Below are positions 44,970 to 55,821 of a DNA stretch of 64,000 bases, in pieces. Both the position numbers and the translations under genes were made by a program. Origin of the DNA: Turritopsis dohrnii (Eukaryota > Cnidaria > Hydrozoa > Anthoathecata > Oceaniidae). The notes beneath the pieces were generated by a model. The model was given only the letters and a program-made list of their open reading frames with translations, made no database searches and had not been told where the DNA came from. The stretch spans positions 558,001 through 622,000 of the forward strand of contig BQMF02000062.1 of assembly GCA_027922465.2 (NCBI GenBank). Reading direction: 5' to 3'. Position 1 is the stretch's first letter. Each line of letters opens with the position of its first letter.

Positions 44970-46371
44970 CTTAAAACCAATTTGAGGCAAGTGGTCTTTC
45001 CTCTATCATATTTTTTGTTGTGAGAACTAAAACTACAAGAGTATATGTTTTAAATTTACACAGTCAACGATCTATTTTGTGAAGATTTCCACCTTTAATC
45101 AGAAGCTTTCAATGTTGATTTGTATTGATAGCCAGATGCAAATTATTTCAGATTTTGTTACGAAATACCAATGTTAATAATCAATCTTCCTAGAGTTTGT
45201 TTAAAGGGAAAATAAAAACAGGAGCTTTAATTCACACAAAAAAGCAGTTCTTCTTTCCAGTCTTTACTATATATTTTCCCGAAATTCAATTACATTATTG
45301 GATCACCACAAAGCCATTAATGATCGGAGGAAAAGGAGAAGAAATCATCCCCAAAAATACATTGCAGTAACTTTTTTAATTTTCAGGAAATATGTTCCTT
45401 CTGATAACAAAAAAAATTTCGTAAAAAAAACAGATATAAAAGAAACCTGTTATAACTAGAAAATGAAGGCTGGTGAAACAAAAACAAACTTCAACCTAAG
45501 CTTTGATCAATTTCAAGGTGATGAATACGAGAATCTATTAAAACCACGAGACTATGCTGTGACACTAGTGTATATTGATGTTGTATATTGTATATTATTT
45601 TTTTTGTTAGTAACTACATTTCTTGTGATTGTTCCGTAAAGAAATTTAAGTTTCCACTATAAATATTGATATAAACAACTATGTAATATAAACTTCAGTT
45701 TTGTATTGTTTTAAAAAAACCTTGCCTTAAAAACTCATGGGGAAACACAAGTATAAAATCTCTTCATAAAAAATTCTCCATAAAATCTTCACTTTATAAT
45801 ATCAATAATAAATAACTATGAACTAGCCATAAATATTTTGCATTATACTTCACTTTTGTTTTTTGTTTTTTAAAAAATACTGCCATAAAAATGCATGACA
45901 AAATAACGCAAGTATAAAATCTCTTGATAAAAAAATGTATAACTGCATAAAACTACTTTAGCCAAAAAAAGTAATACAGTCCACAACCTCTGAAAATTAA
46001 AGAAAGAAACAAAGAAAATAAAAAATAAAATAAAAAAGATGTAAAAAACAAAATCAAAACTGAAATAAAGTTCGAAAGAAAAATAATGGAACAATACCCA
46101 AAATCTGGATACATTCCTAACATCTATTATAAAGAATATGAAAAGTTGGGTTTATTGTGTTGAAACTCTTTTTCAAGAGAACAAATTACATCTTGTTGGA
46201 CACACTCTCTGTAACTCTAATGTGGATGATAAAAATGGTATCTGTTTCGTCAAAGATGGAAAGTCATACAAAAATAACTTCTTAATAAAGAATAAAAATG
46301 CACAAGTTGAACTAAAAACACATACTTGTGTCACCTTATATCTGACAAATAAAGTAACTCACAACACATTC
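44970..46371. other. AT-rich spacer between DHX9 and the POFUT1-like genes
   Basis: This holds the presumed DHX9 promoter and 5' UTR and, on its right, the 3' UTR of the downstream POFUT1-like gene. It is extremely AT-rich with A/T homopolymers (45,590-46,090) and a repeated TAAAATCTCTTxATAAAAAA motif at about 45,754 and 45,914. No gene was found. Confidence 0.5.
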
Positions 46372-48382
46372 CTACACTCTTGTAGAATTTGAACATGTGC
46401 TATCAGATAATTGATCTATTCCAAAAAAACTGTAAGGTCGATTCCAGATTTGCCTCTCTCGTCGTACAAAAGATGAATAGGCATCGATACAGTTACCAAT
46501 AAAAAACTTTGCCTTGCTCATTATGACAAGATCTGTCAACAACTCTTCATGGTTGTTATAGCCATAACTCTGCTCCACAAACATTTTCACCTATAAAGGA
46601 ATTGTCAGGACGGAAAATATGTTATAATTTCGTTACTTACAAAAAGTGTTAATATATACCAAAATTGATCACAAAATCATCTTTTCACATAAAATTAATT
46701 ACCATCAAAAGTAAAAGAAGTATAAAAATGTACTAAAAACTTCTTAGCTTCCATAGCTGTACTAACATCATACTTTCTCCCAGACGTCTCCCTAACTTTC
46801 TAAAATTATATGATCATTCCATGACTTTTCCCTGATCTAGCAGAACTTGAACAAGAAAAATGATAGCAGTATACCTTGTTGTCATGCCATACATCTAACT
46901 GATTTATAATTTGAACTATGTGATCGTCAAAACGATCAGTGGAAATTAAAAGACTTGTAGAATTAGTGTCATCTATCACACTTGAGATATGGCCAGTAAT
47001 GACATTCAGATCGGGATTGCATGCTTCGTAAGTAAATTTCGTCCGGTTTTCAACTGAACAGTCTAAACCAGTGCATTGTGATACAGAGAAAAACTCGCCG
47101 TGGTTGAAAGATGTGTTCAGACTGCAAATGTTATTCTGTAAATGAAAGTGACCGAGTCAGAAAATGACAATTTCAGTCATACATTTAAAAACAGTTATAA
47201 TGCTTTATCAGTCGAAAAAATGGTGTTCGACCGCAAAGAAGAAATTATCATTACAAAAAAACCCAGAGATACCACTACTTACCAGATACGTTTTCGACAG
47301 AATCTGCACAGCAACCAAATCCACAACAGAAATATTGAGTTTTTGCAGTTTGCTGTAAACTTGCTGTAAAAGGTCCGGTGAAAACCTCAGAAACTTTTGA
47401 ATTTTCTCAATCTCACTTGTAGACTCGACTTTTCTACCAGGTGGTCTTCTGAATGCAAGAACTAAGTAAGTATGTGGTGGATAGCTAAAATCAAAGAACG
47501 AAGATAAACATTTTTCAAAATAAGCCTTATAATCCATACACTAAAATTCTAACTTTTGTTGGAAATAAAAATTAAAACATACAGTTTTTGCCAAGTATCT
47601 CTACTTTTTGAATCATTGGCAGTGTTCCAATGATCAATAGGGTGTAACATATACTCTGTAAAAGTTATATTTTGATCTAGCCAGAATGTTCCAATAGGGT
47701 TTCCTTGGTCCATTTGACACATATTTCCTCTGTTCTTATCAAAATTACGACAATATCCTATGAAGTCAAGTAAACTGTAAACAGCTTCAAGAGATGTTAT
47801 TTTTCTTTCATAATTTTTTCAATATTCCATACCAGTTCTGTTATCTTTCGGCCAATGTTGATAAGCAATCTCTTCTACAAAATATTGCATCGTCACAACT
47901 TTGTGGTAATTTTGTAGGTGCGGTAAGGAAAACCAAGAGTTGTATGGAATCAGAACCTGGAATAGAATCAATTCAAAGAGAAATTTTAGTTCGAGTCAGG
48001 CAATATGCTTTCTACATGCTCGAAGAAAATGTTACCTTATTGCCTCATAGTCATACATATCATACATACCGACACATTGGGCATTGTATAAATTACCCAC
48101 GGGGGTACAACCAAAGTTCTGTTAAGTCCTTTCGCAAAAGCAAGGGCATCAAGCAAATGTTGTGCTTGGTCACCAAACTCACCTGCAACAAATTATCAGA
48201 AAATAATGATTTTCTTGTTCATAAAGACTATTATTTCAATAGGTAGTAAGTGATATAATAGGAAGTAGTGTTGATATACCGATGCATGGGCAGTATAAAA
48301 TGTAACCAAATTTGTCTGGAAAACTTGTTAAGGCATACAGTGATGCACAGCAAACGCAGAGGACTACATACTTCCAGCTCAT
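46372..48382 (-). CDS. POFUT1-like paralogue lacking catalytic motifs
   Basis: Seven exons: 48280-48382, 48070-48182, 47833-47956, 47583-47757, 47283-47484, 46875-47135, 46372-46590. Together they make 1,197 nt (398 residues), open throughout, with intron phases 1,0,1,2,0,0 identical to the neighbour at 48,957. A signal peptide ([20 protein letters not shown]) precedes [10 protein letters not shown]. The family's GDP-fucose loop RFGNQ is changed to EFGDQ (residues 36-40), and the HLR motif to QIL (232-234). The structural blocks [16 protein letters not shown] and [18 protein letters not shown] remain. The C-terminus (SNSTRV) lacks an ER-retention signal. A secreted or luminal pseudoenzyme of the protein O-fucosyltransferase fold is likely; loss of catalysis is inferred from motif loss. 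Confidence 0.88.
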
Positions 48383-48956
48383 TATAACACTGAATGAAAA
48401 TTTGGATTTCAAAGTGTAAGCATTTCATTTCCAATAAATAAAAATTTGACACAAAGGGTTAACCACTTATTTTTGAGAAAGTCAAAACACAAGAAAATAG
48501 ATACAGAATAATGCAATCGTTTAAAAGTTCATCTCCTGACAATGTGACGGGCAAAATCATTCAAATCCAAAAGAACAACAAATAGCTTGTTTCACTTGTG
48601 TTTTTGCTGTTGTGGCTTGTTTACATGGCTTTAGTGACTGACACAAACTAGTCTTTTCGGTAAATATTACATAGCAATAAAGTGGTACATGTATGAGCTT
48701 TATCAAGAAAAAATAAAATATATATAGTTATAGTTTTCCTCTTAAATTGCTGAAAAAACTATGAAAGAAGGACAAACCCAGTCAATAAAAATTTGTACAA
48801 TGAAAAAACATAAAAATTTCATTTTTATAAATACCCTTTACCTAGTTAAGTGTTGCTATTTTAGACAAAAAAAAAAGACTTTTTTCTTAAAGATTCTCAT
48901 TACGGAGAAATTCTTTGTCACCAAGCATCTCCAAATGAACTCGCTCATGCAATGTT

Positions 48957-50931
48957 TTATAGCTCTGTATGTTGAATTTTTTGTGGGTAGTCAATACCGA
49001 AAAAACCCAATGGTAAGTTTCGGGATTCGCGTTGTCTTCGTACAAAAGCAGAAAATGTTGATACACAATTTCCAATAAAGAAATCTGATTTTGCCAATAA
49101 AGCAATATCAATAATAGGATCTTCAACATTATTTGTTGTACTTCGATGATGAATAGAGACCTGGAACATAAAATATTATTATTCCAATAATTAAACCAAA
49201 CTTTACTTGTTGTGTTATGTCTATAGTTTTACTCGGACTTTCATCTCTAAGGGATACTGCAGTAATTCATACTCTCTCCTACTAACAACCTGGGAAGATC
49301 CTGAAAGCTTAGTAGGCAAACAACCAAATTTATACATACTTTAATCCGTTTTAGTTCTTTTTTGAATACATCAACCATGGCATCATTATCAGTAGCTACA
49401 AACAGGGCTGTCGCCTGGACTTGCTTGATATATTTCTTCACCTTCTTTACAATTTCTTGTTTGGATGGGTTACACATCTGATAGGTCAACACTTGATCAG
49501 CAGTGTGTTCTGTGCATTGTCTTGAAGCAAATAATGATGGATATTTGTCCAACTCATCACATACCCGAGTCTGTTGTAAAAAAAGTGGCTTTTATCACAA
49601 AACATAATATGGAAGTCATTAACAAGGCAACATAATAATAGTGTTATTCAAAGACCACCAAGGTCAATAAATGTATTTCACTCACAATATCAATACCATT
49701 TCGTAGATGGATAGCCACATATTTTTTCCCACCTAGTTCATTTTTTATGTATGTATTAGCCTTATCTGATATCCTTTCCGAGAACTCTAAATATTTGTGA
49801 ATCTGCTGGTTGATTTTCAGAGATGGAAAATCTCCAGGAGCACCTTGAAACGCCATGACAGGATATTCATAGCCTGGAAACCTGAATTTGTAAATAATGT
49901 AGGAAAATAAATATCAACCAATCTAATGAAACACCTAATATAGTTCTTATGCAGAATCTAATGCAAACTAAAATATAACACCTCGTTGCAGAGGTGCAAG
50001 TTAATACCTCATCCACCATTCGTCTCTGGTTGGCTCATGGTGTGAATGCCACAATAAACCAGTGTGTTGCACATACCCATCAAAGTTAACATGGTAATGA
50101 TCCCAGAATGGACCAAATGGATTTCCTTCTTTCATTGCGCAGCCATTCTCATCATTTCTGAATTTGTAACAGAAACCTACCAACGAAAGTTATGTCATAA
50201 TGAAAAAAAAAAAGGAAAATTAACGAGTTTTGAGGAAAACAATGGCAAGGAAGATCCAACAGCTATTTAGGAAAGCTGTTTATTTACTTGTTAATGAAGA
50301 ATAAAAACCTAACCTTTCCTTTCTCCCACTGGCCAAACAGTTGGTGCTAGCTTATCCATGAAATATTCCATTGTTAAGACTTTTTTATAATAAGCTTTGA
50401 GTGGTTCCACTTTGAACCAATCATGGAATGGTATCTGTAACTGGAACATCAATCATTTACTTAGTTATGAGGAACATTTGTAGCTTCCACATGATTAACA
50501 AAAGTTGAGAAAGGCCAGGAATTGTAAAACTTATACATATTTGCCTTACAAAATGGATACAAATTTGTGAGATTAATTAGAAGAATTTTTTTTTTAGAAA
50601 CAAACATACCGACTGAAATGGACGATCATCAGGATAAACTACCCAAGCAGGTAGTACTAATGTTCGATTCAAATTCTTGGCAAATGACAACGAGCCAATG
50701 AATTGTTCGGCTTGATTTCCAAATCTACCTACAAAATAGAAATGTTTCATGCATAGATCTGTTGTAAGGAGGAATGTGTTGTAAAACAAATATGAAATCC
50801 ATACCCATACACGGGCAATAAAGAACATATCCATTTGGATCAATGTCTAACTGGTTATTTGATAATATACAATTGAACTCTGCCAAGAAAATCAGAAAAC
50901 CAATGAGCAATCTATGAAGATTCAACACCAT
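48957..50931 (-). CDS. POFUT1: GDP-fucose protein O-fucosyltransferase 1
   Basis: Seven exons: 50805-50931, 50610-50728, 50314-50440, 50008-50176, 49686-49881, 49340-49570, 48957-49160. They make 1,173 nt (390 residues; human POFUT1 has 388). POFUT1 adds O-fucose to Ser/Thr in EGF repeats of Notch and ligands in the endoplasmic reticulum. An N-terminal hydrophobic signal ([14 protein letters not shown]) is followed by [19 protein letters not shown], which holds the GDP-fucose loop RFGNQ (44-48). Other blocks are [11 protein letters not shown], the HLR motif at His239-Arg241, VATDNDAM, and [18 protein letters not shown]. The last four residues are HTEL, a KDEL-like retention signal as expected of this soluble ER enzyme. 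An AG acceptor just upstream of the ATG hints at a 5' UTR intron. Confidence 0.95.
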
Positions 50932-51107
50932 TTTGATGTTAACTTGTGTTTATTTTCTGCAAAATACAAAAATAGATAAACCAGATTTGGGCTAAAATAG
51001 TTCAGATTAAAAAATCACAAAATCATAACTATTTTTTTCTGATATTTCAGCCATTTGTTATTGATCATCAATTCAAACTTCCAAGGGAACTGGCATTACA
51101 CCATGGG

Positions 51108-52017
51108 CAGGGATTTTTCCAAGCACTTTCCAACTACCGTTTACCGGTAGTTGAAACTCAATCTTGAGGTGAGTTTAGAAACTCAATCATTCATTGTCAA
51201 TTAAACATTTTTTAACTATTTAATGCATTATACTTAAAAACATGTTTTTAGGGAGAAACAACAACGAAAGAAATGTCACAATCGTCTGCAGGTCATGTTA
51301 AAGCTCCCAGGGAGTGCAAAGAACCAATTCAAATATAATACAACAAAAGAAACATAGCTATGACTAGAGCTTATGTTTGCCACAAACACAATTTCGATCT
51401 TTTTTTGCATAAATAGTCGAACTGGGAAAAGAAAAATTACTCAACTATTATGAAACAAAACATGCTGAACTAAGATTATTCAATGGACAAGATAACTTAG
51501 GTAATTAGGCCATTATTCACCAAATGTTCTGTTGCCAGGGGAACGACCACCATTGCTAAGGTAATTTTGAAATTCAATTTTTCACCTAACGAAAGAATAT
51601 GAAAATGTAAGTGGTACCAGTAGGACTTGTTTTCATGTTATTCAATGAAACTCCCTTTACAATAACACAGAGAAGCTTAACCAAAATTTTCACAGAGAAA
51701 CTTGTCAAAATAACTCTGAACAGTTTATATTCAATTTTGAATGAAACAACCTCCTTAGTATAGTAGCATGAGGAATACTCATACGAATCCACGCGTGTGA
51801 TTGACCATGTCTAAGACGTCTTGTGTGTGTGTGTGAGGGTGTGCAATCGCACATCTCTCATGGCAAGGCCTGTGTTTGTGGAAATCAAAATCACTAAAAT
51901 TGCAGAGCTTCCAGGGGCTTTCCCAGCTAGGACTCCGCCAGGCTCTGCCCTGGACTGTATAACTCAATCTTCTCTAACAAAAACGGTAGTAACCAAAAGT
52001 GCTTGGAAAAATCCCTA
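51108..52017. mobile_element. 910-bp CAGGGATT element with 5-bp target duplication
   Basis: CAGGGATTTTTCCAAGCACTT at the left (quoted in parts: CAGGGATTTTTCC, AAGCACTT) is mirrored by AAGTGCTTGGAAAAATCCCT at the right. ATGGG is duplicated at 51,103-51,107 and 52,018-52,022. The last base of the right terminus is A rather than G. The interior holds a GT/GA-rich run (51,815-51,840) and no gene. Confidence 0.8.
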
Positions 52018-54076
52018 ATGGGGAAACAAAGACAATGTAAATGAATATAACGGTCCGAACTAAAAACTTTTCAGGACAGATATATCTAGGCTGAAAGAGC
52101 GATGCTGCCCTCTGCATTTTTTTAAAATAATTTATTTCACTTTAAAAACTTCAAAAATTACTTATTGTATAGGGGGAGGGGGTCACAGGTTTAACCCACC
52201 GAAATAAAGCTCAGGTTGCTCTTTTCCTAAAAAAAGTGCCCTTTGGATGTTCATAATAATGCCCTTTTTCCCTTCTGCCAGACGCTGCCCTTCCATTCTA
52301 GATTAGAACCTGTTTATATTACTCTGAGCCGTCCCAGCTTTATATCAAAACACTTGAAATTTTCAAACTTTCGACCTTTGTATTTCCTTTTGAAGTATCA
52401 TCTATAAACTAGTTCAGTTAATGATTTCCCAGCACTTTATATCAACAGTACAACAATAAATGTGAATGCTTTAAGATCATGTGAAAACACCACTACACAA
52501 TTATGAAGTCCTTGAGATTTCACCCTAAAATTGATATCACACATAATTTTGCTGATAAGGTTTGCAGAGTTGATTGATAGATTTATTATAATATAATTAT
52601 TAAGGCTAAAATACACAATATATAAGATTCGTGGACCAATTAGTTGTATAAATAAAAAAAACTTGTATATGTAAAACATGTATATATATAGGTTAATTTT
52701 ATAGTTTCCAGTTTCAAGTTTTTTTCTTCAGGACATGTTCAACTTTGTCCATTTTTTTCTTTTGAATTAATTTAATAAAAGCTCTATTGTGCTATTGTTG
52801 ACTGCTGTGTGTTTCTGTGTTGTTTCTTTCCGAAGAAAATTGTGTAGAAAGACTTGAGTATAAATGAAAATATATATATTTCTAGCTTTGGCTAGAAAAA
52901 AATAAGGAAAAAATTTGACCACCAAAGTAGCGAACACAAGAAAGCAGACTAGCACAGATAAATTTGGTATAAATAAATAAATATTATAACTGAAAGAATA
53001 ACACAAATAATAATTACAGAAAAACAGAGTAGACATTAATCAGATATATTTGTTTAGATAAAAAGGTTTTGCCAAGAAATTTAAAGTCGAGTGAAACCAG
53101 GTCATGTTGTGCTATTCAGCCTAGGATGAGATTGTAATTTATATATAAATTGCATTTTGAGTTGATTCTGAACACTATTGTCCTATTTTCTTGAATATAT
53201 ACTTGTTTTGTGAGAAGTTTGATGGAGGAGTCTGATAAAATGATTTTTTTGGTGGAACTGAAGATTGACCAAATTATATATATAATACATTATGGGTCTG
53301 ATGGGGATATTGTTAAAGGGATTCCTTTCTCTAAAAAGATATTCTCAAATATGACAGTAGAGCTCAAAAAGTTGTTTAACAAAATCTCTTTTTCATTAAA
53401 TTCTTTGTAGTGTCTGACAAATACTTATATAATTTTTGAAATGTTACATTTAATTTATGCAGTGCATAACATTTCTCATCACAGTAATTAGTATTAATCT
53501 TCGTAATTTACTGGAGAGAAAGGACTTTCACTCTGAGTTGAATGATAGAAGGATACTACTAATTATTCAAAACTTTATATATATACACATTAAAAAATAT
53601 TAATACTATCTTAGTAATCATAATTATGCATGGCAATTTGATGATTTTTAAAATGAAATTTCCGTCACATGGAAATAAAATTTCAAAAAACTGTAGAAAG
53701 GCTATATACATAAACGACTTTGTAAGCTGCATCACCGCCCTGAAAATATCATTCAAAATGATCCAGAATAACTTTATGAAGTTGACATATTACAGAGTTT
53801 ACATGCCTTCTTCTGAACCAGTAAAATCTTACAGTAAGTGGCTGTTCTTAATTTTTGATCCTTTTTTTTCTTGCTCACATCTTGCCAACTCAAAGTGCTC
53901 TCTCATATTCAGTGTCACGCTTTTTTGCTGTGGTTTAGTAGAGAAAGACCCACAAAATAAACTTCTTCATCACACAAAGTCTATGCAAAATGGAGGGATT
54001 TTATCTTTCAGATAACACAAGCTATGATATTATAAACATTTCAGTTATACAGACCTTAAAATTTTGTGTATTTTCA
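52018..54076. other. Intergenic AT-rich DNA
   Basis: A patch at 52,100-52,310 repeats GCTGCCCT, GTGCCCTTT and TGCCCTTTTT, suggesting an old repeat. The rest is AT-rich with short TATATA runs (52,679, 52,865, 53,275, 53,575). No gene could be supported on either strand. Confidence 0.4.
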
Positions 54077-54289
54077 CAGGGTGGCCACTTTTTTTGCCTT
54101 ACCATTTTCCCTGTGACTCTCTCAGCAAATTTCCCTGACTAACGCAGAGCCTGTCAAAAAGACACTGCCACTGATTTTCCTGTTAACATCATAATAGCTA
54201 CTCAAAATTTCCATGACTTTTCCCTGACTGTCCCAATTTTCTCGTTTTTCCCTGACTTTTCCAGGTTTTCCAGATCGCTGGCCACCCTG
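54077..54289. mobile_element. 213-bp CAGGGTGGCC MITE with 5-bp target duplication
   Basis: The inverted ends CAGGGTGGCCACTTTTT and GCTGGCCACCCTG are flanked by TTTCA on both sides (54,072-54,076 and 54,290-54,294). The interior repeats TTCCCTGACTTTTCC. A piece of the same family (CCATGACTTTTCCCTGA) lies at 46,817 in an intron of the POFUT1-like gene. Confidence 0.85.
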
Positions 54290-55821
54290 TTTCATGTGGC
54301 TGTGTTTCACTTTACTTTACCTGCAGCATCGTGGTTTTCCACGATTGGCGACATGAGCTCTCCAGGCTTTGTTAAAAGGGATCTTCTAGCCTGTAATCTT
54401 ACTCCACGTGAAAATAACACACAAGAGAGATAGCACGCTGAAAGAGGAAACGATTCAGTTGGACACAACTTCATTAGACTCTCCCTATTCCTGTGAAGAA
54501 AGTCACTAACGCTTTACTAAAAGAATCTTTCATTGTCTTAATGAATATTATCAAGACCATAACCATGTGAATTTAACTCACGAATAATGTATTTAAACTT
54601 GCGTCGTTCTTCTCTCAGTCAATACATAGTCACAAGAAAAAAGAAAGCCTGTAATTCAATTATTGACTTACTTTTATTTTAGTTTTTATTATTAAATAAA
54701 TTTACAGCAGATCACAAATAAATAGGTTAAAATTTGGCACCTTACAAGGGAAACGTTTCTTGAACATGTTCATCTGATCATCTCCCTTCTCCTTTTACGA
54801 TACAAAAAAGAATTGGGTTACGCGGATCACTAGCAACTGTTAACCATGGAAACGTCATGCTGTAACCCGCCTCAAATCTTTAAGATGTACACCATAAAGT
54901 GTTGGTGCGAAAAGAAATTTTCAGATGTACTCCTGCATGTATATTCATAAGGACGATATATACACAGTATATATATACAAGTAAAATCGATTTTCAACAC
55001 GTCTCAGGTATACTGACATGATAGATGACTTCATTGTTATCGTGAAACTCAACCCCATGTTTGCAAAGAAGATTTTACAAGAATGGAATAGAGAGAAAAC
55101 GTTGTGTCTACTTTTTTTCTGTCGTCCTTATCCCGAGGAGCAAACAAACAAACAAACAAACAAAAGAAATAATAAATAAAAGATATAAAAACATTGTGAA
55201 ATATAAATTAAAAAATGAAATAAGAATTTGCGAAGAGGTAATGCATGTTGATGAAGGAATAAAGTCTGTTGCATTTTCGAGTCCATTAAAATTATTGAAA
55301 AGGGAATTCCAAGCAAATCATGGTATACCACTGTAACCATGGTATACCACTGTTCCCAAGTAATTCTGTTTCAAATACCAAGGGACGAATGCTTTTTCGA
55401 AGCAGCTGTTTCATCCATTTATTTTCGTGACTTCATCCATTCACTTTCGTGACATATTTGTCATGAAGTCACATTGGGATTAGGATTTGGATCACGTGAT
55501 AAGAAGCATGACTTCGACAAATAATATCATTTATTCATCCGTTGACAGTTAAAAATTTAGCCCATCGCTTCCGTCATCGACCTCTTGTCTTATACTATCC
55601 AAAAACGATGTTTTTCTTGATTTCAATTGTCTTTGTTGTGCTTCGTATTGTTTCTTTTTCTCCTAAACGAACAAATAGACATGATGAAGGATTTTCTTCA
55701 AGCAAAGGTGAACAAGGATTACGGGGAACAATTTCTACAAAACACAGCTTTTTTTATCACAATCTATAATTGTATTAAAACTTTAAATTGACATGAGCTT
55801 AACCCGTTCTGTTTTACTGTT
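54290..55821. other. Intergenic DNA, possible lone first exon
   Basis: On the minus strand ATGTCGCCAATCGTGGAAAACC starts a 12-codon frame (MSPIVENHDAAG) at 54,353 that runs into a GTAAAG donor at about 54,318. It could be a first exon, but no in-frame partner was found. ATGGTATACCACTGT is repeated at 55,319 and 55,339. A (CAAA)n run lies at 55,141-55,164. Nothing else is supported. Confidence 0.3.

Noticed and set aside
47208..47537. 109-residue ORF as a separate gene
   Set aside because: Its central part is exon 5 of the POFUT1-like gene, and the ends are intron read-through.
54318..54353. Lone minus-strand first exon (MSPIVENHDAAG then GTAAAG) as a 5' exon of the POFUT1 gene at 48,957
   Set aside because: If spliced to the acceptor before the POFUT1 start codon the frame closes on a stop. 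POFUT1 already has its own start and signal peptide. No other partner exon was found.
55606..55769. Small secreted peptide gene (MFFLISIVFVVLR start) on the plus strand
   Set aside because: Only a hydrophobic start in AT-rich DNA supports it. No cleavage site context, splice structure or family resemblance was seen.
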